Positions 33,337 to 40,784 of a DNA stretch of 40,784 bases are shown in pieces; positions within the stretch are counted from its first letter, which is position 1, and each line of letters begins with the position of its first letter. The DNA is taken from the NCBI RefSeq assembly GCF_013817205.1, contig NZ_JACDDD010000028.1, positions 1 to 40,784 on the forward strand. The letters are read 5' to 3'. The notes under the pieces were generated by a model. That model searched no databases and had not been told where the DNA came from. It saw only the letters and a list, made by a program, of their open reading frames with translations. The stretch comes from Polaromonas sp. Lineage in GTDB: Bacteria; Pseudomonadota; Gammaproteobacteria; Burkholderiales; Burkholderiaceae_C. Made by a program: the position numbers and the translations under genes.

Positions 33337-36300
33337 ATGTATTGCTCACACTACTTCTCTTCAAATCGCCTGCTTCTCGCAGTCGGAATCGTGGCAATCC
33401 TGGGCGTCCCGCTGGTCGCGGCCCAGCCTGCACAGAAGCCTTTGCTCAGCCGGGACGGTGGTGGCGTCAAACCGAACATTCTGCTGACCATGGATGACTC
33501 TGGTTCCATGATGTTTCAGCACATGCCGGAGGAAACCGTGTATCTGGGGTCCCAAACAGTGCCCAGCCCGATTGGTAGCCGGTCCGTTCGCATGGACCCG
33601 GGTGACAACGCGATTCTGGCCAGCCACTTTGTGGGCACCATTGCTAGCGACCCCGCATCGACCAATTACCGGCAAGCGCTGATGCGGTCGCCAGACTCCA
33701 ACACCATCTACTACAACCCCGAGGTGCTTTATCGGCCCTGGCCGTTGGCCGCCGGTGGTCGTATGGCGAATGCTTCAGTGAGTGCAGCGCCACGTGATCC
33801 CATGAATGCAGTGTCGGGTGGAACGATTGATTTGACTAACGTTCGGGTTATGACTGATAACTCGATTCGGTGGTGTTTTAGGCCGAGTGGCAATGCCAGT
33901 AGTTGTGATGGCAGCAATCAGAATTTCGATTATGACCCTGGTCTGTACTACCGCCTGCGGAAAAACGGGGCGGGTCAATATCTGGACGCTACCCTCGCGG
34001 AAAGTTACACCAAGTTCACCATCAACGCCAGCTTGGGCACCACTTACACCAAATACCCGAATCGCATCGATTGCACCGGCGGCACTTGCACACTCGATCA
34101 GGAGCGGCAGAACTTTGCCAACTGGTTCACGTATTACCGCACACGCAGCCTGCTGGCTCGTGGCTCCGTCGCCGAAGCGTTTTCAGAGGCCGCCGATACC
34201 TTTCGCGTTGGTTACGGTCGAATCAACAAGGGTTTGACCAGTATTGATAACGTGGACACCCGTGTGATTGAATCTGGTGTGCGTGACTTCACGGCCAGTC
34301 GAAAAAGCACAATGTTTGATTGGCTATACGCAGTTCCTGCGGACGGCGGGACGCCTTTGCGCCTGGCGATGCAGGAGGCGGGTAACTATTTTTCCCGAAC
34401 CGGCAACCGCGGCCCATGGTCGGACACTCCCGGTTCTTCAACCCCCAATGCCCACAAAACCTGCCGTAGGGCCTACCACCTTTTGGTCACAGACGGCTAT
34501 TGGAATGACAGCCTGCCCTCCCAGGCAACGGCTGACAATCCCGCTACTCCGGGCCTGATAGAAGTAGGCAACGATGACAACACCGCTGGGCTCAACATAA
34601 GTGGTCCAGGACCTTCTTATCAATACAATCCGATTCCGCCCTACAAGGACGGGTCTTCAAACAGGTTGGCCGACTATGCGATGAAATACTGGAAAAATGA
34701 TTTACGGACCGATTTAGACAACAAAGTCGTCGCGTCGCTGGATAACCCGGCCTTTTGGCAGCATATGGTGAACTTCACCGTTGGATTGGGTGTAAGAGGA
34801 ACGCTAAACCCGGATACGGATCTGCCCTTTTTGTTTAACGAGACCAAATCCTGGGGCTCCGACAAGATTGATGATCTCTGGCATGCGGCGGTCAACAGCC
34901 GTGGTGCATTTTTCAGTGCCAAAGACCCCAACGAACTGGCTGATGCAATACGGAGATCGATCGGACAGACCTTGCAACGAGAGCTGCGAGAGGCAGGTGT
35001 TGCAACTGCAGCCACCACCTTGCAGGATGGAAATCGCAAATATGTTCCACTGTACAAGACAGGGGCGTGGAGTGGTGACGTGCAGGCCTTCGCACTGGAC
35101 GCGAACGGGCAGGCAGGCATACAGCTATGGACTGCTGAGGCCAAGGTGCCGGCGTGGGCCAGCCGCAGGATCTTTACTTGGGATGCTGGCTTGCCGACGC
35201 CTGCCGGCGTTGCCTTCACCTGGAGCGATATAAGCGCTGGCAACAGGGCCGCCATGGGCGGGGCTGGTAGCGTTGCCGCTGTTCAGCAGAGCACCTTTGT
35301 CAATTTTCTTCGCGGCGACAGGAGCCAGGAAGGAAGCGCGCTGCTTTTCCGCCAGCGTAGCGGCGTTTTGGGGGATTTCATCAATTCCAATCCGGTTCTG
35401 GTGAAGGGATCGGTCAATCTCGGCTACAGCACTTTGCCTACTGGTGGTAACAGCTATCGCGCATTCCTGACGCAGAAAGCGGCACGCACATCGGTTCTGT
35501 TTGCGGGAAGCAATGACGGTATGTTGCACGGCTTCAAGGACACAGGCGGCCTGATCCCTGCCGATGACGGCAAGGAAGTTTTTGCTTATGTGCCGCGAAT
35601 TGTGTATCCCAACCTCGAAAAACTGGCAGACCAGACGTATGGCACAAACCTGCTCTACCACCAGTATTTTGTTGACGGGCCACTGCGTGAAACCGACGCC
35701 TATGTACGCGCTCCGGGGGCAAATTCTCCCAGCTGGCGCAATTACCTGCTTGGAGCGTTCGCGGCGGGCGGGCGCGGAATTTTTGCGCTGGATGTGACGG
35801 ACACTGCCAATCTCGGGGCATCCAGCATCCGGTGGGAATTGTCCAGTACTAACGACAGCGACATGGGTTACATCTATTCTGGAGTTGAAGCAGGTGTCTT
35901 GCCGAACGGGGAATGGGTCGCGGTATTCGGCAATGGCCATCTGAGCGATGCGGGCAAGGCTGTCCTGTTTGTGGCGAATCTGGAGACAGGTGCTCTTCAA
36001 AAGTTAGTGGTGGATGCATCCGGTTCCAATGGCTTGAGTGGGGTATCCGTCCAGCGCAACAGTCTTGGTCAAATTACCAACCTGTTTGCTGGCGATCTGA
36101 AAGGCAAGCTGTGGAAGTTTGATTACAGCGCGGCAGCCGTCAGCAGGTTTGAAGTGTCTGGCGGCACAGCTTTCTTCTCGGCCACCAGTACCGGGGGTGT
36201 GGCGCAGCCCATCAGCCAGCCGCCCGGAATTTTTGACCATCCTAATGGTGGAAAGTTGTTGGTGTTTGGTACGGGCCTGCTGGTGACCGAAGCTGACGCC

Positions 36301-36942
36301 AATTCAACGGCTGTGCAGGCCATCTACGGTGTATGGGACAAACCGTCAGATATTGCTTTTGCCCGGCCCATGACTCGTGCGTCCCTGGCCACCCGGACGG
36401 TGACGTCAACGCCAGGAGTGGGAGGTGCGGTTCTTTATGACGTTGCTGGCGCTGATGTTGACTTCACGACGCAACGTGGATGGGTCATCGACCTGGGGAT
36501 CATCACGGGTTTAAGAACAGTAACTCGGACCCTGACCGTCAGCAAAAGTCTGGCACTCGTCAGTACATTGGCACCTGCACAGAATGTGGCGTCCTGTGAT
36601 GCTTCTACCGGCATAGGCATCACATTTGTATTGCCTATAGCCACGGGTGAAAATCCGGCGTACAAGCTTTTTGACACCAATGGAGACAATTTGGTAAATG
36701 CCTCGGACTCCAGCAGTGCGGGTTATTTCACGGGCTCCCCTGGCGGCGAGAGGGTGTTCTTGCCCGGCAGCGGTGCCGGCGCGGGGAGCGGTGGCTCCGG
36801 GTTTTGTGCGCCGGGCTTCACCATGGGGGCTGTTCTTGACCAGACCACCGGCAACCGCATCTGCGTGCCTAACGACCCGGTTCTCTCCCAAATGATCAAG
36901 GACAGGGTCTGGCGCAGAATCATCAATCCACCCATCCGCTAA
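33337..36942 (+). CDS. pilY1: Type IV pilus tip adhesin/assembly protein PilY1
   Basis: A 1201-residue exported protein located at the pilus tip that acts in adhesion, surface sensing and pilus extension. The signal peptide is LLLAVGIVAILGVPLVAAQ. Near the N-terminus ILLTMDDSGSMMF gives the DxSxS metal-binding (MIDAS-like) motif of a von Willebrand A region. The C-terminal half is the PilC/PilY beta-propeller, with VLFAGSNDGMLHGF and GDLKGKLWKFDYS. A late loop DTNGDNLVNASD (about residue 1110) is EF-hand-like and fits the calcium site of the family. AAGG spacing is good (AAGGAG at 33324-33329). Codon use looks less GC-rich than neighbouring housekeeping genes, particularly in 33.8-34.9 kb. 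Confidence 0.93.
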   Translation: MYCSHYFSSNRLLLAVGIVAILGVPLVAAQPAQKPLLSRDGGGVKPNILLTMDDSGSMMFQHMPEETVYLGSQTVPSPIGSRSVRMDPGDNAILASHFVGTIASDPASTNYRQALMRSPDSNTIYYNPEVLYRPWPLAAGGRMANASVSAAPRDPMNAVSGGTIDLTNVRVMTDNSIRWCFRPSGNASSCDGSNQNFDYDPGLYYRLRKNGAGQYLDATLAESYTKFTINASLGTTYTKYPNRIDCTGGTCTLDQERQNFANWFTYYRTRSLLARGSVAEAFSEAADTFRVGYGRINKGLTSIDNVDTRVIESGVRDFTASRKSTMFDWLYAVPADGGTPLRLAMQEAGNYFSRTGNRGPWSDTPGSSTPNAHKTCRRAYHLLVTDGYWNDSLPSQATADNPATPGLIEVGNDDNTAGLNISGPGPSYQYNPIPPYKDGSSNRLADYAMKYWKNDLRTDLDNKVVASLDNPAFWQHMVNFTVGLGVRGTLNPDTDLPFLFNETKSWGSDKIDDLWHAAVNSRGAFFSAKDPNELADAIRRSIGQTLQRELREAGVATAATTLQDGNRKYVPLYKTGAWSGDVQAFALDANGQAGIQLWTAEAKVPAWASRRIFTWDAGLPTPAGVAFTWSDISAGNRAAMGGAGSVAAVQQSTFVNFLRGDRSQEGSALLFRQRSGVLGDFINSNPVLVKGSVNLGYSTLPTGGNSYRAFLTQKAARTSVLFAGSNDGMLHGFKDTGGLIPADDGKEVFAYVPRIVYPNLEKLADQTYGTNLLYHQYFVDGPLRETDAYVRAPGANSPSWRNYLLGAFAAGGRGIFALDVTDTANLGASSIRWELSSTNDSDMGYIYSGVEAGVLPNGEWVAVFGNGHLSDAGKAVLFVANLETGALQKLVVDASGSNGLSGVSVQRNSLGQITNLFAGDLKGKLWKFDYSAAAVSRFEVSGGTAFFSATSTGGVAQPISQPPGIFDHPNGGKLLVFGTGLLVTEADANSTAVQAIYGVWDKPSDIAFARPMTRASLATRTVTSTPGVGGAVLYDVAGADVDFTTQRGWVIDLGIITGLRTVTRTLTVSKSLALVSTLAPAQNVASCDASTGIGITFVLPIATGENPAYKLFDTNGDNLVNASDSSSAGYFTGSPGGERVFLPGSGAGAGSGGSGFCAPGFTMGAVLDQTTGNRICVPNDPVLSQMIKDRVWRRIINPPIR

Positions 36943-36954
36943 GAAAGTACGTCC

Positions 36955-37410
36955 ATGCAAGCCGTTTATGTCTCCGTAGAGCGCCGTCCCGCGCGGCGCC
37001 ATTCAGGCTTCACCTTGATCGAAATCATGGTTGTGGTGGCCATCATCGGTATTCTTTCTGCAATTGCCTACCCCGCTTACACGGAGCACATCATGCGGGG
37101 TAACCGGTCGGAAGCGACCGCGGCCTTGCTTGAGGCCCAGCAGTTCATGGAACGTTACTACGGCGCCAGCAATCGTTACAGCACGGCTGCGAATGGCAAT
37201 CCGGCACTACCTGCGCGTTTGCAAACGATTCCGGCTGGAGCCACCACGCGGTACACGCTGAGCGTTGCGGCTACGGTCAACTCGTATACCCTGACAGCAG
37301 TCCCTTCCGGCAGTATGGCGGCGGACAAGTGCGGGTCGCTCACCATCACCAATACAGGTGTCAAGGGTAGAAGTGCAACGGGTCCAACAGTCGCCGAGTG
37401 TTGGCGATAA
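36955..37410 (+). CDS. pilE: Type IV pilin PilE, minor/major pilin family
   Basis: 151 residues. The leader ends RRHSG, then FTLIEIMVVVAIIGILSAIA, with Glu at position 5, followed by YPAYTEHIMRGNRSEATAAL. It has one Cys in KCGSLTI and one near the end (AECWR), the usual disulfide loop. It lies 12 bases after pilY1 as the last gene of the cluster. In this position it is usually a minor pilin carried with pilY1, not the main fibre subunit. Confidence 0.9.
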   Translation: MQAVYVSVERRPARRHSGFTLIEIMVVVAIIGILSAIAYPAYTEHIMRGNRSEATAALLEAQQFMERYYGASNRYSTAANGNPALPARLQTIPAGATTRYTLSVAATVNSYTLTAVPSGSMAADKCGSLTITNTGVKGRSATGPTVAECWR

Positions 37411-37431
37411 GTCAGATCGGGAAGGAAAAGG

Positions 37432-37881
37432 TTACCGCCGCACCTCATCCACCAGCGTCTTGAACTCGTCAATGTCCTCAAAACTGCGGTAAACGCTGGC
37501 AAAACGAACGTAGGCGACTTTGTCTAGCTTTCTCAGCTCGCGCATGACCAGCTCGCCCAGCCGCGTGGAGGGCACTTCGCGCAGGCCGAGGTTCAGTAGC
37601 TTTTCCTCGATCCGCTCGATGGCCGAATCCACCTGTTCGGTGCTGACGGGGCGTTTGCGCAGTGCTAGGTTCATGGACCCCAGGATCTTGCTGCGCTTGT
37701 ATTCGATGCGGCGCCCGTCCTTCTTGACAATGGCGGGGAAGTTGACGTCGGGCCGCTCGTAGGTGGTGAAGCGTTTTTCACACGCACCGCACTGACGGCG
37801 GCGGCGTATGAAGTCTGCGTCTTCCGCCACCCGGGTCTCGACGACCTGGGTTTCGAGGTTGCCGCAGAAGGGGCATTTCAT
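37432..37881 (-). CDS. nrdR: Transcriptional repressor NrdR
   Basis: It represses ribonucleotide reductase genes when dATP is high. 149 residues with the N-terminal zinc ribbon MKCPFCGN and [16 protein letters not shown] (Cys 3, 6, 31, 34). The ATP-cone follows with [14 protein letters not shown]. It is downstream of glyA on the same strand with 96 bases between, which hold a family-1 repeat. It converges with pilE, with 21 bases between the stops. Confidence 0.97.
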   Translation of the reverse strand: MKCPFCGNLETQVVETRVAEDADFIRRRRQCGACEKRFTTYERPDVNFPAIVKKDGRRIEYKRSKILGSMNLALRKRPVSTEQVDSAIERIEEKLLNLGLREVPSTRLGELVMRELRKLDKVAYVRFASVYRSFEDIDEFKTLVDEVRR

Positions 37882-37912
37882 GCGGCTTTGCCTTGGATTG
37901 TAAGCATTATTG

Positions 37913-37967
37913 GCCTCCAGCCCTCATGATACGGGCGCAAGCAGCTATCAAAAGCGTAGCAACCGGG
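37913..37967 (-). repeat. Dispersed repeat family 1, copy E
   Basis: On the minus strand: TTGCTACGCTTTTGATAGCTG, CTTGCGCC, then GAGGGCTGGAGGCCAA. The TAGC/GCTA hairpin arms and the GGGCT block fit the family. It fills most of the gap between glyA and nrdR and is the only copy in the opposite orientation to the transcript that would contain it. Confidence 0.75.
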
Positions 37968-37977
37968 CGCGGCATGG

Positions 37978-39222
37978 TCAGCGGTAAACCGGGAAACGGC
38001 TGGTCAGCGCATTGACCTTGGCGCGCACCGCGTCGATGTTAGCCGCGTCGCGCGGATTGTCGAGCACGTCGGCGATCAGGTTGGCGGTCAAACGGGCTTC
38101 CTCGTCCTTGAAACCGCGTGTGGTCATCGCCGGGGTGCCGATACGCACGCCGCTGGTGACCATCGGTTTTTCAGGGTCGTTGGGAATGGCGTTCTTGTTG
38201 ATCGTCATGTGGGCGCTGCCCAGTACCGCCTCGGCTTCCTTGCCGGTGATGCCTTTGGCGCGCAGGTCCACCAGCATGAGGTGGCTTTCGGTGCGGCCAC
38301 TGACGATGCGCAGGCCGCGCAGGGTCAGTGTTTCGGCCACGATTTGGGCGTTTTTCAACACCTGTTGCTGGTAGGTCTTGAACTCGGGGGCCAACGCCTC
38401 CTTAAAAGCCACGGCCTTGGCCGCAATCACATGCATCAGCGGGCCGCCTTGCAGGCCGGGGAAGATGGCGCTGTTGATGGCTTTTTCGTGCTCGGCTTTC
38501 ATCAGGATGATGCCGCCGCGCGGGCCGCGCAGGCTTTTGTGGGTGGTGGAGGTCACCACGTCGGCGTGCGGTACCGGATTCGGGTACACGCCCGCAGCCA
38601 CCAGGCCAGCGTAATGGGCGATGTCGACCATGAAGATCGCGCCGACGGCCTTGGCCACCTTGGCAAAGCGTTCAAAGTCAATGCGCAGGCTGTAGGCCGA
38701 AGCGCCCGCGATGATCAGTTTGGGCTTGGACTCGTGGGCCTTGCGCTCCATCGCGTCATAGTCGATTTCTTCCTTGTCGTTCAGGCCGTAACTGACGACG
38801 TTGAACCACTTGCCGCTCATGTTGAGCGCCATGCCGTGGGTCAGGTGGCCACCTTCGGCCAGGCTCATGCCCATGATGGTGTCGCCGGGCTTCAGGAAGG
38901 CCAGGAAGACGGCTTCATTGGCCGACGCGCCGCAATGCGGCTGCACGTTGGCGGCTTCAGCGCCAAAGATCTGCTTGATGCGGTCTATGGCCAGTTGCTC
39001 GGCCACGTCCACATGTTCGCAGCCACCGTAGTAGCGGCGGCCCGGGTAGCCTTCGGCGTATTTGTTGGTGAGCTGCGAGCCCTGCGCGGCCATGACGGCG
39101 GGCGAGGCGTAGTTTTCGCTGGCGATCAGCTCGATGTGGTGCTCCTGGCGCGCGTTTTCAGCGACGATGGCAGCCCACAGTTCGGGATCGGTTTGTTCGA
39201 CGAGGATATTTCGGTGATACAT
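37978..39222 (-). CDS. glyA: Serine hydroxymethyltransferase
   Basis: A PLP enzyme that interconverts serine and glycine with tetrahydrofolate, the main source of one-carbon units. 414 residues, normal. Motifs: [48 protein letters not shown], the PLP Lys in [14 protein letters not shown], and [16 protein letters not shown] 39222 has GAAGGA just upstream. It is preceded by a ZTP-type riboswitch leader. Confidence 0.97.
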   Translation of the reverse strand: MYHRNILVEQTDPELWAAIVAENARQEHHIELIASENYASPAVMAAQGSQLTNKYAEGYPGRRYYGGCEHVDVAEQLAIDRIKQIFGAEAANVQPHCGASANEAVFLAFLKPGDTIMGMSLAEGGHLTHGMALNMSGKWFNVVSYGLNDKEEIDYDAMERKAHESKPKLIIAGASAYSLRIDFERFAKVAKAVGAIFMVDIAHYAGLVAAGVYPNPVPHADVVTSTTHKSLRGPRGGIILMKAEHEKAINSAIFPGLQGGPLMHVIAAKAVAFKEALAPEFKTYQQQVLKNAQIVAETLTLRGLRIVSGRTESHLMLVDLRAKGITGKEAEAVLGSAHMTINKNAIPNDPEKPMVTSGVRIGTPAMTTRGFKDEEARLTANLIADVLDNPRDAANIDAVRAKVNALTSRFPVYR

Positions 39223-39271
39223 GGCAGTCCTTCAAGACGTGGTCCCTGTCCTGGCACGGTTGTGCATGAAA

Positions 39272-39360
39272 CAAGGGCTGCCCAGGCGAACGGCTGATCG
39301 CTGGTGTCGCCGATGACGGCCAGCGGTGCGCTTCCCAGTGGTATCCCACGTCAGCCTTGC
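39272..39360 (-). ncRNA. ZMP/ZTP riboswitch (pfl motif) in the glyA leader
   Basis: On the minus strand, GGCTGA (39356-39351) pairs exactly with TCAGCC (39297-39292). After the first arm comes an ACGTGG / CCAC hairpin followed by GGGAAGC, and after the second arm the block CGCCTGGGCAGCC (39288-39276). This matches the pfl/ZTP motif: the GUGG-loop-CCAC-GAAG element and the conserved CCG...CxGGGC end. It sits about 50 bases before glyA, a gene class known to be controlled by this riboswitch. It would sense the purine intermediate ZMP/ZTP, which accumulates when 10-formyl-tetrahydrofolate is scarce, and raise GlyA. Scoring with a covariance model would settle it. Confidence 0.8.
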
Positions 39361-39449
39361 CCCGTGATCAGGGCCAGCCTATCGCCAGTCGCGCACCTGC
39401 CTAGTGTAGCGGAGTCACTGTGCGGCGCAGGCCGCACCTGACCAAGACC

Positions 39450-40325
39450 TCAGGAGATCGACAGGCCGGCGACCTTGTCGCTATCCTTGGGGCCGGTCAT
39501 GTCGGGGCTGTCGGTGCTCCGCGGCATGGATGCGGGAATGGCCAGCGGCGGCCGCACCGGGGCGTAGACCGGGGCCCGGCCATTGGCGACGGCCAGGAGG
39601 CGGGCGTGTTCGGCCATGACCTTGGCCGCGTAACCGCCGTCCGTCTCCAGGTTGGCTGCGCCTACATAGAACTTCAGACCGGCTTCGATCGAACCGGCGC
39701 GGGCAATACATTCCTGCAACACCTTGACACCGACCCGCAGATTGGTCACCGGGTCGAAGGCGGCCAACTTGCCGCCAAAGTTTTCATACTTGTCGTGGTG
39801 AATCTTGGTCATGACCTGCATCAGGCCCTGGGCGCCGACCGGGCTTTGCGCGAAGGGGTTGAAGCCCGATTCGATCGCCATGATGGCCAGGATGAGAGTA
39901 GGGTCCAGCTTGGCTTTTTGGCCGATCACAAACGCCTCGGCCACCAGAACGCTCAAGGGTTCGGGCGCGACGCCGTATTTACGGCTCAACCAGAAGGCCA
40001 CAGCGGCCTGCTGCTTGGGCAGATCCTTGGGGTTGGCGGCGGTGGCGCGATCGATGGCAGCGGGCTCGGTAAAGCCTATCGCGGCTTCCTGGCGCTCCTG
40101 CAGCCAGCTCATCAGCTGCGATTCGCCTGCCTGGCGCAGGTCGGGCCGGGCGGTGAGGGTGATCACGGCGAACACCACAGCCAGGCCAACCAGGGCAAAG
40201 CTGTTGTGCGTGATCTCGAAGAAGCCTTGGGCGATGTCGTCCGCAATATTGGACAGACTGGCACCCACGTTTTTCTGAATTGCCCGCAAGGTGGATACGG
40301 GGCTTGATTGTCCTGGCGCTGTCAT
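39450..40325 (-). CDS. Membrane-anchored SLT-type lytic transglycosylase
   Basis: It cleaves peptidoglycan glycan strands, forming 1,6-anhydro ends, at the periplasmic face. 291 residues from ATG 40325 with AAAGGAG. One membrane helix lies at about 43-58 (ALVGLAVVFAVITLTA), so it is a type II membrane protein with no lipobox. The SLT domain has ILAIMAIESGFNPFAQ with catalytic Glu152, then SPVGAQGLMQVM and KFYVGAANLETDGGYAAKVM. The C-terminal tail is Pro/Ser-rich. It stands alone, with a structured leader upstream. Confidence 0.92.
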   Translation of the reverse strand: MTAPGQSSPVSTLRAIQKNVGASLSNIADDIAQGFFEITHNSFALVGLAVVFAVITLTARPDLRQAGESQLMSWLQERQEAAIGFTEPAAIDRATAANPKDLPKQQAAVAFWLSRKYGVAPEPLSVLVAEAFVIGQKAKLDPTLILAIMAIESGFNPFAQSPVGAQGLMQVMTKIHHDKYENFGGKLAAFDPVTNLRVGVKVLQECIARAGSIEAGLKFYVGAANLETDGGYAAKVMAEHARLLAVANGRAPVYAPVRPPLAIPASMPRSTDSPDMTGPKDSDKVAGLSIS

Positions 40326-40468
40326 AGCACTCCTTTCTACGTGCGGCGGCTCTTTGAGCCGTCACACCTTGATTGGGTCGCCGTCAAACCAAGGCGCTTG
40401 CCTTGGGGTAGGGACCCCTTGTCTGACTTTGCCGGGTTCGGCAGCGTATTCGGGTTGTCCCTTGGTTT
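40326..40468 (-). promoter_or_regulatory. Structured leader of the lytic transglycosylase gene
   Basis: Perfect hairpins are packed together in the 145 bases upstream of the start: 40347-40361 (CGGCTC/GAGCCG), 40389-40406 (CCAAGGC/GCCTTGG), 40405-40418 (GGGGT/ACCCC) and 40430-40443 (TGCCG/CGGCA). In addition AAACCAAGG (40386-40394) pairs exactly with CCTTGGTTT (40460-40468), which excludes the 40389-40406 hairpin. Two alternative folds are thus possible. It matches no RNA family known to me. Confidence 0.4.
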
Positions 40469-40655
40469 TGTCGGGACGGCGAATTCTATGAGTGGTCTAA
40501 ATAACTTGTCAATAATATTAAAGTATTTTGATATATCAAATTGAGCAATAAAATGGGGTTTTCTGGCCAAAACCGCGGTGTTGGGGTCTTTCAGGCGGTT
40601 TTGACCAAGCTCCCTAAGACCGCCAGAACGGGCGCTCAACGGCAAGGGGGGCTGT
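40469..40655. other. AT-rich gap before the IS end
   Basis: No gene. 40490-40555 is clearly AT-rich against its GC-rich surroundings and contains the 14-base perfect palindrome TTTGATATATCAAA (40527-40540). At 40557-40574 GGTTTT and AAAACC flank CTGGCC. The left end of the insertion sequence probably lies in 40555-40600, but without the right end the terminal repeat cannot be defined. Confidence 0.5.
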
Positions 40656-40784
40656 ATGTCTGGAAGAGGTATCCGCTTAGCTCCAGCGGATGCAGATATA
40701 CTGGATAAATACCCAGTTATTATGCCAGTTCCCGCCCAAGACTACCCGCGCACCTGGAGCGAATTCCTTGATTGGTTTTCCTCC
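40656..40784 (+). mobile_element. IS1595-like transposase, 5' part cut by the window edge
   Basis: The frame is open from ATG 40656 to the window end (43 codons), with a G-rich AAGGGGGG sequence just upstream. The product begins MSGRGIRLAP and contains YPVIMPVPAQDY then PRTWSEFLDWFSS. The pattern YPRTW.EF..WF is the typical N-terminus of IS1595-family transposases, just before their zinc ribbon, which would lie beyond the edge. The catalytic domain is not visible, so activity cannot be judged. Confidence 0.7.

Overview
The window looks like chromosomal DNA of a high-GC betaproteobacterium of the order Burkholderiales. Comamonadaceae (a Polaromonas/Rhodoferax-like organism) fits best, judging from protein wording, gene order and two families of short dispersed repeats. 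This assignment is inference from pattern recognition; no search was run. Most genes are ordinary housekeeping genes. No complete mobile element, CRISPR array, tRNA or rRNA was seen. The only mobile element is the 5' end of an IS1595-like transposase at the right edge.

Layout. 0-5 kb: a frameshifted haloacid dehalogenase, a five-PAS orphan sensor kinase, and a frameshifted SRPBCC gene overlapping an ArsR regulator behind a multi-half-site operator. 5-9.6 kb: a phasin-like protein, an M23 peptidase with a small hypothetical gene, an exported methyltransferase, a hemerythrin, and EgtD. 9.9-14.9 kb (minus strand): a YhaJ-like LysR regulator, an FAD oxidoreductase, GluQ, TrmB and an RluA-type pseudouridine synthase. 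15-17 kb: a pirin, DoxX and flavodoxin-like operon facing the LysR gene, then a broken second pirin. 17.2-19.3 kb: EgtB and TrhO. 19.4-23 kb: dnaE. 23-30.6 kb (minus strand): ribD, ribE, ribBX, ribH, nusB, an aminotransferase, ybgC, tolQ, tolR and tolA, closely packed and probably largely co-transcribed. 30.7-37.4 kb: the minor pilin cluster fimT-pilV-pilW-pilX-pilY1-pilE. 37.4-39.2 kb: nrdR and glyA, with a ZTP-type riboswitch leader on glyA. 39.4-40.3 kb: a membrane-anchored lytic transglycosylase with a strongly structured leader.

The most unusual signal is the repeats. Family 1 (about 60 bp, five copies) has a hairpin whose arms co-vary between copies. One copy sits in frame inside gluQ and would add about 26 residues. 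Family 2 (about 100 bp, three copies, GC-rich) lies at the 5' end of rluA, gluQ and dnaE, always in the same orientation to the gene. In the first two it keeps the reading frame open and offers the same GTG codon as a possible start. This resembles the in-frame palindromic elements of Rickettsia but appears here in a betaproteobacterium.

Functional links: EgtB and EgtD are two steps of ergothioneine synthesis kept 8 kb apart. The rib genes form a nearly full riboflavin route in which the GTP cyclohydrolase II half of RibBA is degenerate. LysR, pirin and DoxX gather at one locus genes that E. coli keeps apart (yhaJ, yhaK, yqjF). Two single-base frameshifts in the first 4.2 kb may be real decay or sequencing errors.
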